From: an uncultured Proteiniphilum sp.
GTDB taxonomy: Bacteria > Bacteroidota > Bacteroidia > Bacteroidales > Dysgonomonadaceae
Reading direction: 5' to 3'
DNA length: 64,000 nucleotides
Assembly (NCBI GenBank): GCA_927407015.1
Contig: CAKMJT010000045.1
Coordinates: 16,033-80,032, forward strand
Shown here: positions 37,372 through 43,677 of the stretch, in pieces
Layout: every line of letters starts with the position of its first letter
Numbering within the stretch: the stretch's first letter is position 1
Position numbers and translations under genes: made by a program
Notes under the pieces: generated by a model
Database searches by the model: none
Told to the model about the DNA's origin: nothing
Seen by the model: the letters and a program-made list of their open reading frames with translations, nothing else

Positions 37372-37561
37372 TGACTATATAGTCATAAATGGAAAAAACA
37401 TAAATAAATGATAATCAGCTATATATAGAATGAAAAATTAAAAATGGCAAAGATGGGCACAAATGGCAAAGGAAATTTGAATTTTAGGGACACTTATAAG
37501 CGTCTTTACATACATGGGTAACTTGTCCTATACATCCCGAAGGGATGCGGTTCACCGCATC
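37372..37561 (+). other. Candidate replication-origin region with nested hairpins
   Basis: Just after the initiator gene lies the perfect palindrome TGACTATATAGTCA (37372-37385). About 150 bp on are two overlapping perfect hairpins: CATCCC-GAA-GGGATG (37533-37547) and GATGCGG-TTCA-CCGCATC (37544-37561), which share bases and so are mutually exclusive, with another GGGATG just after. Such structures beside a rolling-circle initiator suggest a double- or single-strand origin; no nick site was identified. Confidence 0.4.
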
Positions 37562-37729
37562 AAAGGGATGCAACCAAAAAAAAGTATGAGAAAAAGAAAA
37601 AGAATAAATGAGCCTGTTTGTAATTCCCGGTGTATGAAGATGGGAAAAGTGGAATTTAGTAACACCCCAAGTAAGGAACAGAGGTTTGAAATGATATGGA
37701 ACAGAATAAAGAATGAAATTAACAAGTGA
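37514..37729 (+). CDS. Doubtful small basic protein overlapping hairpins
   Basis: A 71-codon frame with a very basic middle part (KSMRKRKRINEPV) and C-terminal EQRFEMIWNRIKNEIN. Its first half coincides with the hairpin cluster, so if real it more likely starts at an internal Met (37568 or 37586). No family recognised. Kept because its C-terminal part looks protein-like and the gap is otherwise empty. Confidence 0.35.
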   Translation: MGNLSYTSRRDAVHRIKGMQPKKSMRKRKRINEPVCNSRCMKMGKVEFSNTPSKEQRFEMIWNRIKNEINK

Positions 37730-37751
37730 GTTTTATTAATAATCTGCAAAC

Positions 37752-37985
37752 ATGGCATACAACAAAAAGTACTATCTATTGAGAGTTAAAGAAGTGAATG
37801 AGGCCTTTCAAATGTATCACGATAAAGGATATCCGGCCACATGGATATATAGGAACCATATAAAGAACGTTTTTCACATAAGTAAATCAACAATGGATCG
37901 TTACCTGGGGATTCCATACAAACGAGATTTAAGAAGGATCGGGGAAAATGAGAAAGAAAAAGAAATGAAAATCAGAAACACATAG
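37752..37985 (+). CDS. Small conserved phage/element protein
   Basis: A 77-aa basic protein (MAYNKKYYLLRVKEVNEAFQ, then WIYRNHIKNVFHISKSTMDRYLGI) with the build of a small HTH protein: an N-terminal helix followed by ISKSTMDRYLGI, a recognition-helix-like segment. Similar short proteins starting M-[AST]-x-K/N-xx-YLxRV and containing ISxxTFYRYL are frequent in Bacteroidales phages and elements. The function is unknown. Confidence 0.6.
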   Translation: MAYNKKYYLLRVKEVNEAFQMYHDKGYPATWIYRNHIKNVFHISKSTMDRYLGIPYKRDLRRIGENEKEKEMKIRNT

Positions 37986-38309
37986 TAAAAAACTAGTTGA
38001 ATCAGATATGTTCAATTTTTAAAGCAAAAGATTTGAATTTACTGTACCGGTTTCAAATACTACCCAAAAATGAGAAAAATAAAGCATTACGGGTATTTGG
38101 CATATTTACAAAATACAAAGATGATTAAGAAAAGGGGGAAAAATGTATCAAAGTAAGCAAGGGGAAAGGGTTACAAAACATAAAACAATACAGGGGGTTA
38201 TGTTTCTCATTTTTTCAATAAATACCCAACCCAGAACACCATATAAAAAAGAGATTTAGTTTACATTTAATTTATAAAAAATGGAATAATTTCAATAATA
38301 CCCAAAGCA
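37986..38309. other. Intergenic region with repeated TACCCA motifs
   Basis: No gene seen. It contains TACTACCCAAA (about 38058), AATACCCAACC (about 38219) and AATACCCAAAG (about 38297), related to the TTTCTACCCA arm-like motifs, and a 22-bp segment (38199-38220, TATGTTTCTCATT...) that is the near-exact inverse of 41269-41288 beside attR. It could be a regulatory or recombination enhancer region upstream of the second half of the element. Confidence 0.45.
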
Positions 38310-38627
38310 ATGAAAAATCAAAATCAAAATCCTAAACCCCAACGGCAAAAATATACACCTGAACAGAGAGAGAATGCACGCAGGTATTATTTAAGGGGAT
38401 TATATTTGCCGGAAATTAGCAAAATAATGGATATACCAGTGCGCACACTCGAAAAATGGCAATCTGCCGAAAAATGGACGCTCATTAAAGAATGCCCGGA
38501 GATCAAAAAAAGAGCCTACGATTTGAGAAAAAGCGGGAATACAGTTAAACAGGTAAGCGACATACTGAATATTAGCCCTACAACGATATGGCGATATTGC
38601 AACGATGCAAGAAATGAAAAAAGGTAG
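38310..38627 (+). CDS. Double-HTH protein (terminase-small-subunit-like)
   Basis: A 105-aa basic protein with two HTH repeats: YTPEQRENARRYYLRGLYLP then EISKIMDIPVRTLEKWQSAEKW, and KRAYDLRKSGNTVKQVSDIL then NISPTTIWRYCNDA. The first motif with KWxxxEKW is typical of phage small terminase/DNA-binding proteins and of resolvase-type HTHs. No large terminase is present, so packaging is not supported; transcription control is equally likely. Its 3' end overlaps the next reading frame. Confidence 0.62.
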   Translation: MKNQNQNPKPQRQKYTPEQRENARRYYLRGLYLPEISKIMDIPVRTLEKWQSAEKWTLIKECPEIKKRAYDLRKSGNTVKQVSDILNISPTTIWRYCNDARNEKR

Positions 38628-39336
38628 AATCGATCAATTAAAGGCTGACGGATGGATGCATATACCGGAAACCTCAAAATGGATAAATACGAGAGGGGAA
38701 ACGTACTGCACCAAAACGGAAAAAATAAGTAGATCAGCCACCGTTAAAACTAAATTTGGAACCATACGAACAGAAAAGGCGGTTTTATGGACTTTTAAAG
38801 GCGAACCCCCCCGGGGTGGTAGTGTGATCCATATAAATGGTAATAACGATGATTTTACCCCCGGAAACATGAAATACACTACATTAGAAGACTGCCGGCA
38901 AACAGAAAAAGTAAATAATGAAAATTTGTATACTGCCTTACGATGTTATTTGCAGGTAGAAAGGAAGTATAAACCCCGTTTACAGGATATAATAACAAAA
39001 ACGATTCTGCGGTTAATTGTAGATAAGCGGAAATTTGCACCTCAGAGCGACAGGGAGCCCGTATTTGATGTTTTAACGGTTTATTTGGATGATTGGTCTG
39101 CAACATCTAAAATAATTGCGGAAAAGCAAAATATAACGGTGAGAGATGCCCGCACAATCATAGCAAAATACATCAATCAGCTGACAGGTGAAATTATTGC
39201 AGATCTTAATGCCGGAAAACTGGAAATACAACCATTTGCACCAACAAAGAGAGAGTTAAGAAAAAAAGAAACAGTGCTTTTACATGAATTTGGACTAAAA
39301 CGTTATCAGATTAAAAATGAATTATCAAAGAAATAA
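38614..39336 (+). CDS. HNH-like (NUMOD4-type) protein with altered active site
   Basis: A 240-aa protein. The N-terminal third looks like a NUMOD4 plus HNH homing-endonuclease module: WMHIPETSKWINTRGETYCT then VLWTFKGEPPRGGSVIHING and NNDDFTPGNMKYTT (family: VDHINGNxxDNxxxNL). The first Asp/His of the canonical DHxNG is changed to IHINGN, so catalytic activity is uncertain. The C-terminal part has an HTH (QNITVRDARTIIAKYINQLT). It may bind DNA specifically and nick it, or serve as a regulator. The frame extends to an ATG at 38605; I prefer MKKGRIDQ at 38614. It overlaps the double-HTH gene by 14 bp. Confidence 0.55.
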   Translation: MKKGRIDQLKADGWMHIPETSKWINTRGETYCTKTEKISRSATVKTKFGTIRTEKAVLWTFKGEPPRGGSVIHINGNNDDFTPGNMKYTTLEDCRQTEKVNNENLYTALRCYLQVERKYKPRLQDIITKTILRLIVDKRKFAPQSDREPVFDVLTVYLDDWSATSKIIAEKQNITVRDARTIIAKYINQLTGEIIADLNAGKLEIQPFAPTKRELRKKETVLLHEFGLKRYQIKNELSKK

Positions 39337-39377
39337 GAGTTTACTAACAGATTTATAAACATTTAGATCATTAAATT

Positions 39378-39908
39378 ATGGCTAGAATTATTCCATTACA
39401 AGTAAAGATTACGTTACAGCAGACACCAGACGAAACAGGAAAATTTTTTCCCGCTTGCATCTTTTCAAATGAAACATTTGTTTCGATGTTCGAAGCGTCA
39501 CTAATTGTATCTAAAAATTTATTAGATCCATCGGTGATAGAATTTGGCACGATTGAGAGCATTTTAACCGGATTATCAGAGTACAGGATTTGGAGGACAA
39601 ACAGGGTGAAAACAGAGACACCAATACCGACCGAGATAACAGAACACTTTGCCCTGCTACCTGATATGGAGTGCAATTTAGAGAGGCCGTTCCAACCATT
39701 CAACAACGTACCAACAGAAGCTTTATTGTACAGTCACGGAGAAGTAACGGACATTGTAGGAGCCTTGAAAATAGCAATAGAGAAAGCAAATAATGAACAG
39801 GCTGATGTTATTCTGCCAATATTTTACAGCTTTAAAGCCTTTCTCACTGATTGGGAAGCGAACCAGCAGGCGACAGGTAGTTATTTTGCAACCGATAAAT
39901 ATTTATAG
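39378..39908 (+). CDS. Hypothetical cassette protein 1 (176 aa)
   Basis: An uninterrupted 176-aa protein starting MARIIPLQVKITLQQTPDET and containing SMFEASLIVSKNLLDPSVIE and NNVPTEALLYSHGEVTDIVG. No signal peptide, membrane helix or metal site. The family is not recognised. It is the first of three tightly packed genes (2 bp and 1 bp gaps) that end with a zinc-metallopeptidase and a terminator, so the trio is a functional unit. Structural (virion-like), toxin or effector roles are all possible; sequence gives no direct support for any. Confidence 0.6.
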   Translation: MARIIPLQVKITLQQTPDETGKFFPACIFSNETFVSMFEASLIVSKNLLDPSVIEFGTIESILTGLSEYRIWRTNRVKTETPIPTEITEHFALLPDMECNLERPFQPFNNVPTEALLYSHGEVTDIVGALKIAIEKANNEQADVILPIFYSFKAFLTDWEANQQATGSYFATDKYL

Positions 39909-39910
39909 TT

Positions 39911-40162
39911 ATGGCGTGGGGATCAGTACAGGTAACAGCAAGTCAATGGACATCCACGGGAATAATGCGTGTGGACTTCCAGCGACCTAACGGTCTGATT
40001 AAGGGAGCAGACTATGAGATATTTTGTCAGTCATTGAACAGCGGGCAGACGTGTGTCGTGACTGGAAAATACTCAACATATTTCACGGTGGAGGTAAGGA
40101 ACAGCAGCGGCGCACTGGCGAACCTTTCGTTCTCATTCCAGATGATCGGAGACAATTATTGA
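39911..40162 (+). CDS. Hypothetical cassette protein 2, small beta-rich (83 aa)
   Basis: An 83-aa protein, MAWGSVQVTASQWTSTGIMR then VDFQRPNGLIKGADYEIFCQ and VVTGKYSTYFTVEVRNSSG. The alternating hydrophobic pattern and Gly/Ser/Thr content predict an all-beta fold, such as an Ig-like or small coat-like domain. It lacks a signal peptide. It starts 2 bp after cassette protein 1 and ends 1 bp before the metallopeptidase. Confidence 0.58.
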   Translation: MAWGSVQVTASQWTSTGIMRVDFQRPNGLIKGADYEIFCQSLNSGQTCVVTGKYSTYFTVEVRNSSGALANLSFSFQMIGDNY

Positions 40163-40163
40163 T

Positions 40164-40604
40164 ATGGAACAGACAGGCTCAGGGCATTATATTCAGGGGT
40201 GTTACATCCCAAACATCGGTCAACTCACAGACGTGATAAGAACGATGTTGGATATATCTGCCCCCGTGTCTATCTTTCCGAGAAAGTCAGACTATCCCGG
40301 CTATGTGGAGAAGAAGGACGGGGGGTATATTCTTTTCATAGACCCGACCATTTTAAAGAAAGACGAATTGACTGACTTTGTTGTAAACCTCTTCATCCAC
40401 GAGTTGTGGCACGTCAGACAGATGGAGGACGGCAGATTGTCATCCAATTCAGCGCAAACGGTTGCGGTATGGGAAGGCGTGCACTTCGCTATGACCGTGA
40501 TGAAGCACGAACAGAGACCGTGGGAGATTGAAGCATACAGGATGGAGGACGTATATTTCAGGCAGGTAAAAGAGCAAATGACGGGGAACAATTACCCAGG
40601 GTAA
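40164..40604 (+). CDS. HExxH zinc metallopeptidase-like protein (cassette protein 3)
   Basis: A 146-aa protein with the zinc-peptidase motif FIHELWHVRQMEDG (HExxH) and, about 37 residues on, RPWEIEAYRMED, whose Glu could be the third zinc ligand as in gluzincins (HExxH...PWExEA). The rest (IFPRKSDYPGYVEKKDGGYI, LFIDPTILKKDELTDFVVN) fits a compact metallopeptidase domain. No signal peptide, so it acts in the cytoplasm or is exported by other means. It ends the three-gene cassette and is followed by a terminator. Phage lysis, tail or effector proteases of this kind exist, but I cannot assign the substrate. Confidence 0.68.
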   Translation: MEQTGSGHYIQGCYIPNIGQLTDVIRTMLDISAPVSIFPRKSDYPGYVEKKDGGYILFIDPTILKKDELTDFVVNLFIHELWHVRQMEDGRLSSNSAQTVAVWEGVHFAMTVMKHEQRPWEIEAYRMEDVYFRQVKEQMTGNNYPG

Positions 40605-40620
40605 GTGAATAAATATGATT

Positions 40621-40652
40621 AAAAATAGCAGTGATTAAGCTGCTATTTTTTT
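40621..40652 (+). terminator. Terminator closing the cassette
   Basis: AAATAGCAG pairs with CTGCTATTT across an 8-nt loop, followed by a T-run. Confidence 0.8.
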
Positions 40653-40709
40653 CTGTTATAGTCCTTGCCATACCCGAAATAATACGTATAAATCAGAGAG
40701 TTATATATC

Positions 40710-40719
40710 TGGGTAGAAA
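40710..40719 (-). promoter_or_regulatory. Putative arm site (right end, copy 1)
   Basis: TGGGTAGAAA, the inverse of the TTTCTACCCA repeated at the left end, lies about 590 bp inside attR. Confidence 0.4.
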
Positions 40720-40766
40720 ATCAGTATAAAAAACACAAATAAATAGTGTTTTTTATCATTCTAAAA

Positions 40767-41099
40767 TGGTCAGGATATCCCCCGGGATGTGCCGGCCGAT
40801 TGTTGAGTGATGGATCCCGTTCACCTGGTCAAGAGATCCCCGGAGATCACCAGGATCCACCGGTTCACCTGCAGGATCTTTACCCTGGTACCGGTTGTTT
40901 AGTGATGGATCCCATTCTCCTGGTCAGGATATCCCCCGGGATGTGCCGGCCGGTTGTTGAGTAATGGATCCCGTTCACCTGGTCAAGAGATCCCCGGAGA
41001 TCCCCAGGATCCACCGGTTCACCTGTAGGATCTTTACCCTGGTACCGGTTGTTGATTGATGGATCCTATTCTCCTGGTCAAGAGATCCCCCGGGATTTC
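40767..41099. repeat. 154-bp palindrome-dense GC-rich tandem repeat
   Basis: Unit 1 is 40767-40920, unit 2 is 40921-41074 and a partial third runs 41075-41099; the spacing is exactly 154 bp. Each unit begins TGGTCAGGATATCCCCCGGG and is packed with 6-bp palindromes: GATATC, CCCGGG, GCCGGC, GGATCC (several), ACCGGT, GGTACC and CTGCAG. Sub-repeats with TGGTCA and ATGGATCC recur within units. The composition is sharply GC-richer than flanking DNA. An open frame across it (40746-40964) reads repetitively and is not credible as a gene. Confidence 0.88.
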
Positions 41100-41236
41100 A
41101 TTCCATTTTATTATAAATATCAGAGTATAATTATTTTCATTTGTTGAAACTTGTTTGTAATTTTACAAAATTGATATTAAGGTTACTTTTATGGTTATAG
41201 AAAGATAATGCATTTAACTGTATAAATAATACTGTA

Positions 41237-41246
41237 TTTCTACCCA
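41237..41246 (+). promoter_or_regulatory. Putative arm site (right end, copy 2)
   Basis: TTTCTACCCA, the same motif as the left-end tandem sites, 59 bp inside attR. Confidence 0.45.
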
Positions 41247-41304
41247 AAAGAAAAAATATTTTTCAAAATATTGAAAATGAGAAACATAAGGCTAAATGTA
41301 TTAG

Positions 41305-41319
41305 TCCCGTCCATACCGC
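41305..41319. other. Right attachment-site repeat (attR core)
   Basis: TCCCGTCCATACCGC, identical to 32251-32265. Beyond it lie a terminator and a decayed integrase, the same order (att, terminator, integrase) as at the left end of the 9-kb element. Confidence 0.75.
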
Positions 41320-41354
41320 TGGTAGCCTAAGACAAGAGGCGACAGAAGTAAGAC

Positions 41355-41390
41355 AAACCCTTCAAATTCAGTGAATTTGGAGGGTTTTTT
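41355..41390 (+). terminator. Terminator right of attR
   Basis: AAACCCTTCAAATTCA pairs with GAATTTGGAGGGTTT with a minor mismatch and is followed by a T-run. AAGACAA motifs occur around it (about 41330, 41351, 41416 and 41424), possibly arm sites of the decayed integrase. Confidence 0.65.
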
Positions 41391-41439
41391 GTGTTTAATC
41401 TGTCTGGGTCGAAAGACAAAAATAAGACAAGAAAAAAAT

Positions 41440-41838
41440 ATCTTCCTCGGCATTGAAGTAAAACAACAGACCATTTTGGAGCTATTCAAGCGTCATAACG
41501 AAGACGTAGAGAAATTAGTTGGTATCAGTAGGTCAAAAGGAACACTTCAAAAGTATGAGATTGCCCGTAAACACCTTACCGTGAGAAAACGGGTGTGAAT
41601 TTCAATGTCCCTCCACTGGATATCCCAAAGCAGATTTTTAGAAAAATATGCAGGCACATTACCGAATAAAATGGTGCTTCCTGTTCCGAGTAATCAAAAA
41701 CTAAATGCTTACCTGAAGGAAATTGGAGAATTGTGCGGTATTGAAAAGGAACTGACCTATCACCTTGATCCTTCTAAGGTTCGCCCGGCACTTGTCCCGT
41801 TTACCGTCAAAACGTTATCGAAATCAATATGTGGTTGA
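41440..41838 (+). pseudogene. Decayed tyrosine integrase
   Basis: Two pieces of a Bacteroidota integrase remain. The first, GIEVKQQTILELFKRHNEDV then GISRSKGTLQKYEIARKHL, is the SAM-like core-binding domain and ends in a stop after TVRKRV. The second, in another frame, reads AGTLPNKMVLPVPSNQKLNA then YLKEIGELCGIEKELTYHL, the region just before the catalytic HxxR box, but after TYHL the ARHTFAT segment and the Tyr-containing end are replaced by unrelated sequence. At least two deletions are therefore needed. It lies next to an att repeat and probably belonged to an older element at the same site. Confidence 0.8.
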
Positions 41839-42009
41839 TGCGTCAGATTGTATTTCAATTTTCCATTAAAAAAGGAAGAATCGCTGACCTGATAGTCTGG
41901 CCTGCCGCATTCAGGCATGGCTGATTTTGTGCGGAAATCTATGATATATTCATCACGATTTTACTCATTTATAGTTTGTCTCATCAAAAAGATTTGATGA
42001 TAATTACAT

Positions 42010-43107
42010 TTAAGGAAATGAAGTATCCAACTCATAGTTTGTACTTCTTCCGCCTTGTGCTTCTTTGCGAAGTATTCCTTTGCTTATCAAATCCTGTATA
42101 TCCCGCAAAGCGGTATCCGAAGATGTTTTTGTCATCTTACCCCACTTGGACGAAGAGAGTTTTCCTTCAAAGCCATCCAACAACTTGTTTATCATCAATC
42201 GTTGACGCTCATTGAATGAAGTTTGCCCGTGCTGTTCCCAAAACTTTGCTTTGAATAAAACGGCTTTCAGTACTTCATCGCTGTTCAGTAAAGCTCTTTC
42301 AAGGCAAAGCAGAAACCATTCCAACCATGCTGTTATATCGTGGTCACTATGTTGGGTTTTCTCCAACACATCATAATACTTCTTTCTCTCAGCAAGTATC
42401 TGATTCGACATGCTATAAAACCGTTGCGGACTTCCATCGCTTCGAGCAAGCTGCATATCGGCAATGGCACGGGCTATACGTCCGTTACCGTCGTCAAAGG
42501 GGTGAATGGTTACGAACCACAAATGAGCAATAGCCGCTTTTATCACAGGGTCGGTTTGCGAACCGTTGTTGAACCATTTCAGGAATGCTGCCATTTCCGC
42601 TTCAACCACTTCACTTTTCGGGGCTTCGTAATGTACTTTTTCTTTTCCCATAGCACCAGAAACGACCTGCATTGCCCCACTTCTGAATTTACCGACCTCT
42701 ATCTTGTACATACCGCTGTAACCTGTTGGAAATAGGGCGGCGTGCCACCCAAACAGGCGTTCTTCTGCAAGTGGCTTCATATAGTTTTGGGTGGCATCAA
42801 GCATCATCTCTACCACGCCGTCCACATTGCGGGATGAATCAACCAATCCCGACACTTCCAAACCCAACTTGCGGGCTATGGATGAACGCACTTGCTCTTT
42901 GTTGAGCAGTTCGCCTTCTATTTCGGATGATTTCAGCACGTCTAATGTCAGGGTGGTGAGCAAGGCTTCTTCTTTCAGTTGGAAGCCTAAATTCTCCATT
43001 TGCCCCAACAATCTGCCTTGCAGATGCCGTACATTACCCAACAAGAGGAGCAACTTTTCGTTGTCCCACTTAAAATTTGTCCAATTCTTATATTGATAGA
43101 TATACAT
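42010..43107 (-). CDS. Fic-family AMP-transferase (DUF4172-Fic)
   Basis: A 365-aa protein from the start MYIYQYKNW (a further ATG at 43146 would place the promoter inside the gene). It has an N-terminal DUF4172 domain (YQYKNWTNFKWDNEKLLLLLGN), the Fic core with the catalytic motif HPFDDGNGRIARA, and a C-terminal winged helix (SDTALRDIQDLISKGILRKEA). A class II inhibitory motif (S/T)xxxE(G/N) is present as SSEIEG upstream of the core, so activity is probably self-restrained. Fic enzymes transfer AMP (or UMP/phosphate) to target hydroxyls; the target is unknown. It stands alone with its own promoter. Confidence 0.88.
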   Translation of the reverse strand: MYIYQYKNWTNFKWDNEKLLLLLGNVRHLQGRLLGQMENLGFQLKEEALLTTLTLDVLKSSEIEGELLNKEQVRSSIARKLGLEVSGLVDSSRNVDGVVEMMLDATQNYMKPLAEERLFGWHAALFPTGYSGMYKIEVGKFRSGAMQVVSGAMGKEKVHYEAPKSEVVEAEMAAFLKWFNNGSQTDPVIKAAIAHLWFVTIHPFDDGNGRIARAIADMQLARSDGSPQRFYSMSNQILAERKKYYDVLEKTQHSDHDITAWLEWFLLCLERALLNSDEVLKAVLFKAKFWEQHGQTSFNERQRLMINKLLDGFEGKLSSSKWGKMTKTSSDTALRDIQDLISKGILRKEAQGGRSTNYELDTSFP

Positions 43108-43126
43108 AATTGCGCTTATTTTACGG

Positions 43127-43204
43127 CAAATATACTTTCTTTTCACCGCATAGCCAAATTTTATGCCGTATTATTTGCGGTGAATGTGATTTGTATTCAC
43201 CGAA
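43127..43204 (-). promoter_or_regulatory. Promoter and repeated operator of the Fic gene
   Basis: On the minus strand TTTG (43155-43158), a 20-bp spacer and TATATTTG (43127-43134) form a textbook Bacteroidota promoter 20 bp before the start codon. TTCACCGCA (43142-43150), its inverse TGCGGTGAA (43176-43184) and TTCACCGAA (43196-43204) flank the -33 region, which suggests repressor binding, perhaps by the Fic protein's own winged helix. Confidence 0.65.
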
Positions 43205-43219
43205 TGGTTATTTTTTGAA

Positions 43220-43443
43220 TGCAAGATGCAAGCATCTATATATAGATAGACTTGCACCTTGCACCAAAGATAAACAATTAATAATGAGTGGCTTTGTAAA
43301 TTAAAAAATAGTTTGTGCCTTTGAACCTGAGTTCTAAGCAGTCAAATGAGAGACAACAGCCGCCAAAACGGCCAAATAAAACAGTTTACCCCCATTTGTA
43401 CCTCCTGAACGAAATTGAAATATTGAATCACTGAATATTAGTG
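43220..43443 (+). repeat. Repeat R2, diverged copy of R1
   Basis: It starts with a hairpin: TGCAAGATGCAAG (43221-43233 region) against CTTGCACCTTGCA (43251-43263) with one mismatch, interior CTATATATAG. The next ~180 bp align with R1, most clearly at CTTTGAACCTGAG, TTACCCCCATTTG and CACTGAATATTAGTG. Its right edge coincides with the truncated 3' end of the DUF4143 pseudogene, suggesting that R2 insertion or recombination removed the gene's end. Confidence 0.6.
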
Positions 43444-43445
43444 TT

Positions 43446-43673
43446 TTACGGACAAAGTTCTAAACCCGTTTCCAGCACGAAGTCAACCTCGTCATTGGCT
43501 TCACGCCAATAATAGATATTATATCTTTTAGAAAGAGAGTAATTGAGCAAGTGTGCTCCAACAGAAGATTCAACCAGTCGTCCCCATAATCTTGGCCCCA
43601 GAATTACTTGAATAAACTTTCTGGGTTCTTCCATTCTTACCCTAAAAGGCTTTAAATATGGACGTTCAAACAT
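43446..43673 (-). pseudogene. DUF4143-type ATPase, internally deleted and 3'-truncated
   Basis: The N-terminus MFERPYLKPFRVRMEEPRKF followed by IQVILGPR is that of the AAA-like ATPase plus DUF4143 family, where GPRQxGKTT (Walker A) should follow. Instead the frame jumps to LWGRLVESSVGAHLLNYSLS and YYWREANDEVDFVLE, the C-terminal nuclease-like domain. Roughly 300 residues are missing in frame, and the tail ends at the R2 repeat. An upstream in-frame ATG at 43691 lies inside the operator, so I use 43673. Confidence 0.8.
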
Positions 43674-43677
43674 AAAA

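Larger units (their letters stand above)
32251..41304 (+). mobile_element. 9,054-bp integrated element with tyrosine integrase and rolling-circle initiator
   Basis: The 15-bp sequence TCCCGTCCATACCGC occurs at 32251-32265 and again at 41305-41319, and nowhere else that I see. Between the copies, all apparent genes run on the plus strand: integrase directly after the left repeat, an arm-domain-like protein, HTH regulators, a rolling-circle initiator, HTH/HNH-like proteins and a cassette ending in a metallopeptidase. Repeated TTTCTACCCA motifs near both ends look like integrase arm sites. No capsid, Zot-like ATPase, relaxase or coupling protein is recognisable, so it is either a phage satellite, an integrative plasmid or a small unusual provirus. 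Confidence 0.78.

Noticed and set aside
40746..40964. Open frame through the 154-bp repeat
   Set aside because: It translates repeat DNA (GYPPGC, DGSRSP, MDPILL), lacks homology and its frame is not kept across the second unit.
32251..41304. Calling the 9-kb element a filamentous phage
   Set aside because: Despite the gene II/X-like initiator, I find no Zot/pI ATPase, no small membrane coat proteins and no adsorption protein, so the stronger claim is not supported.
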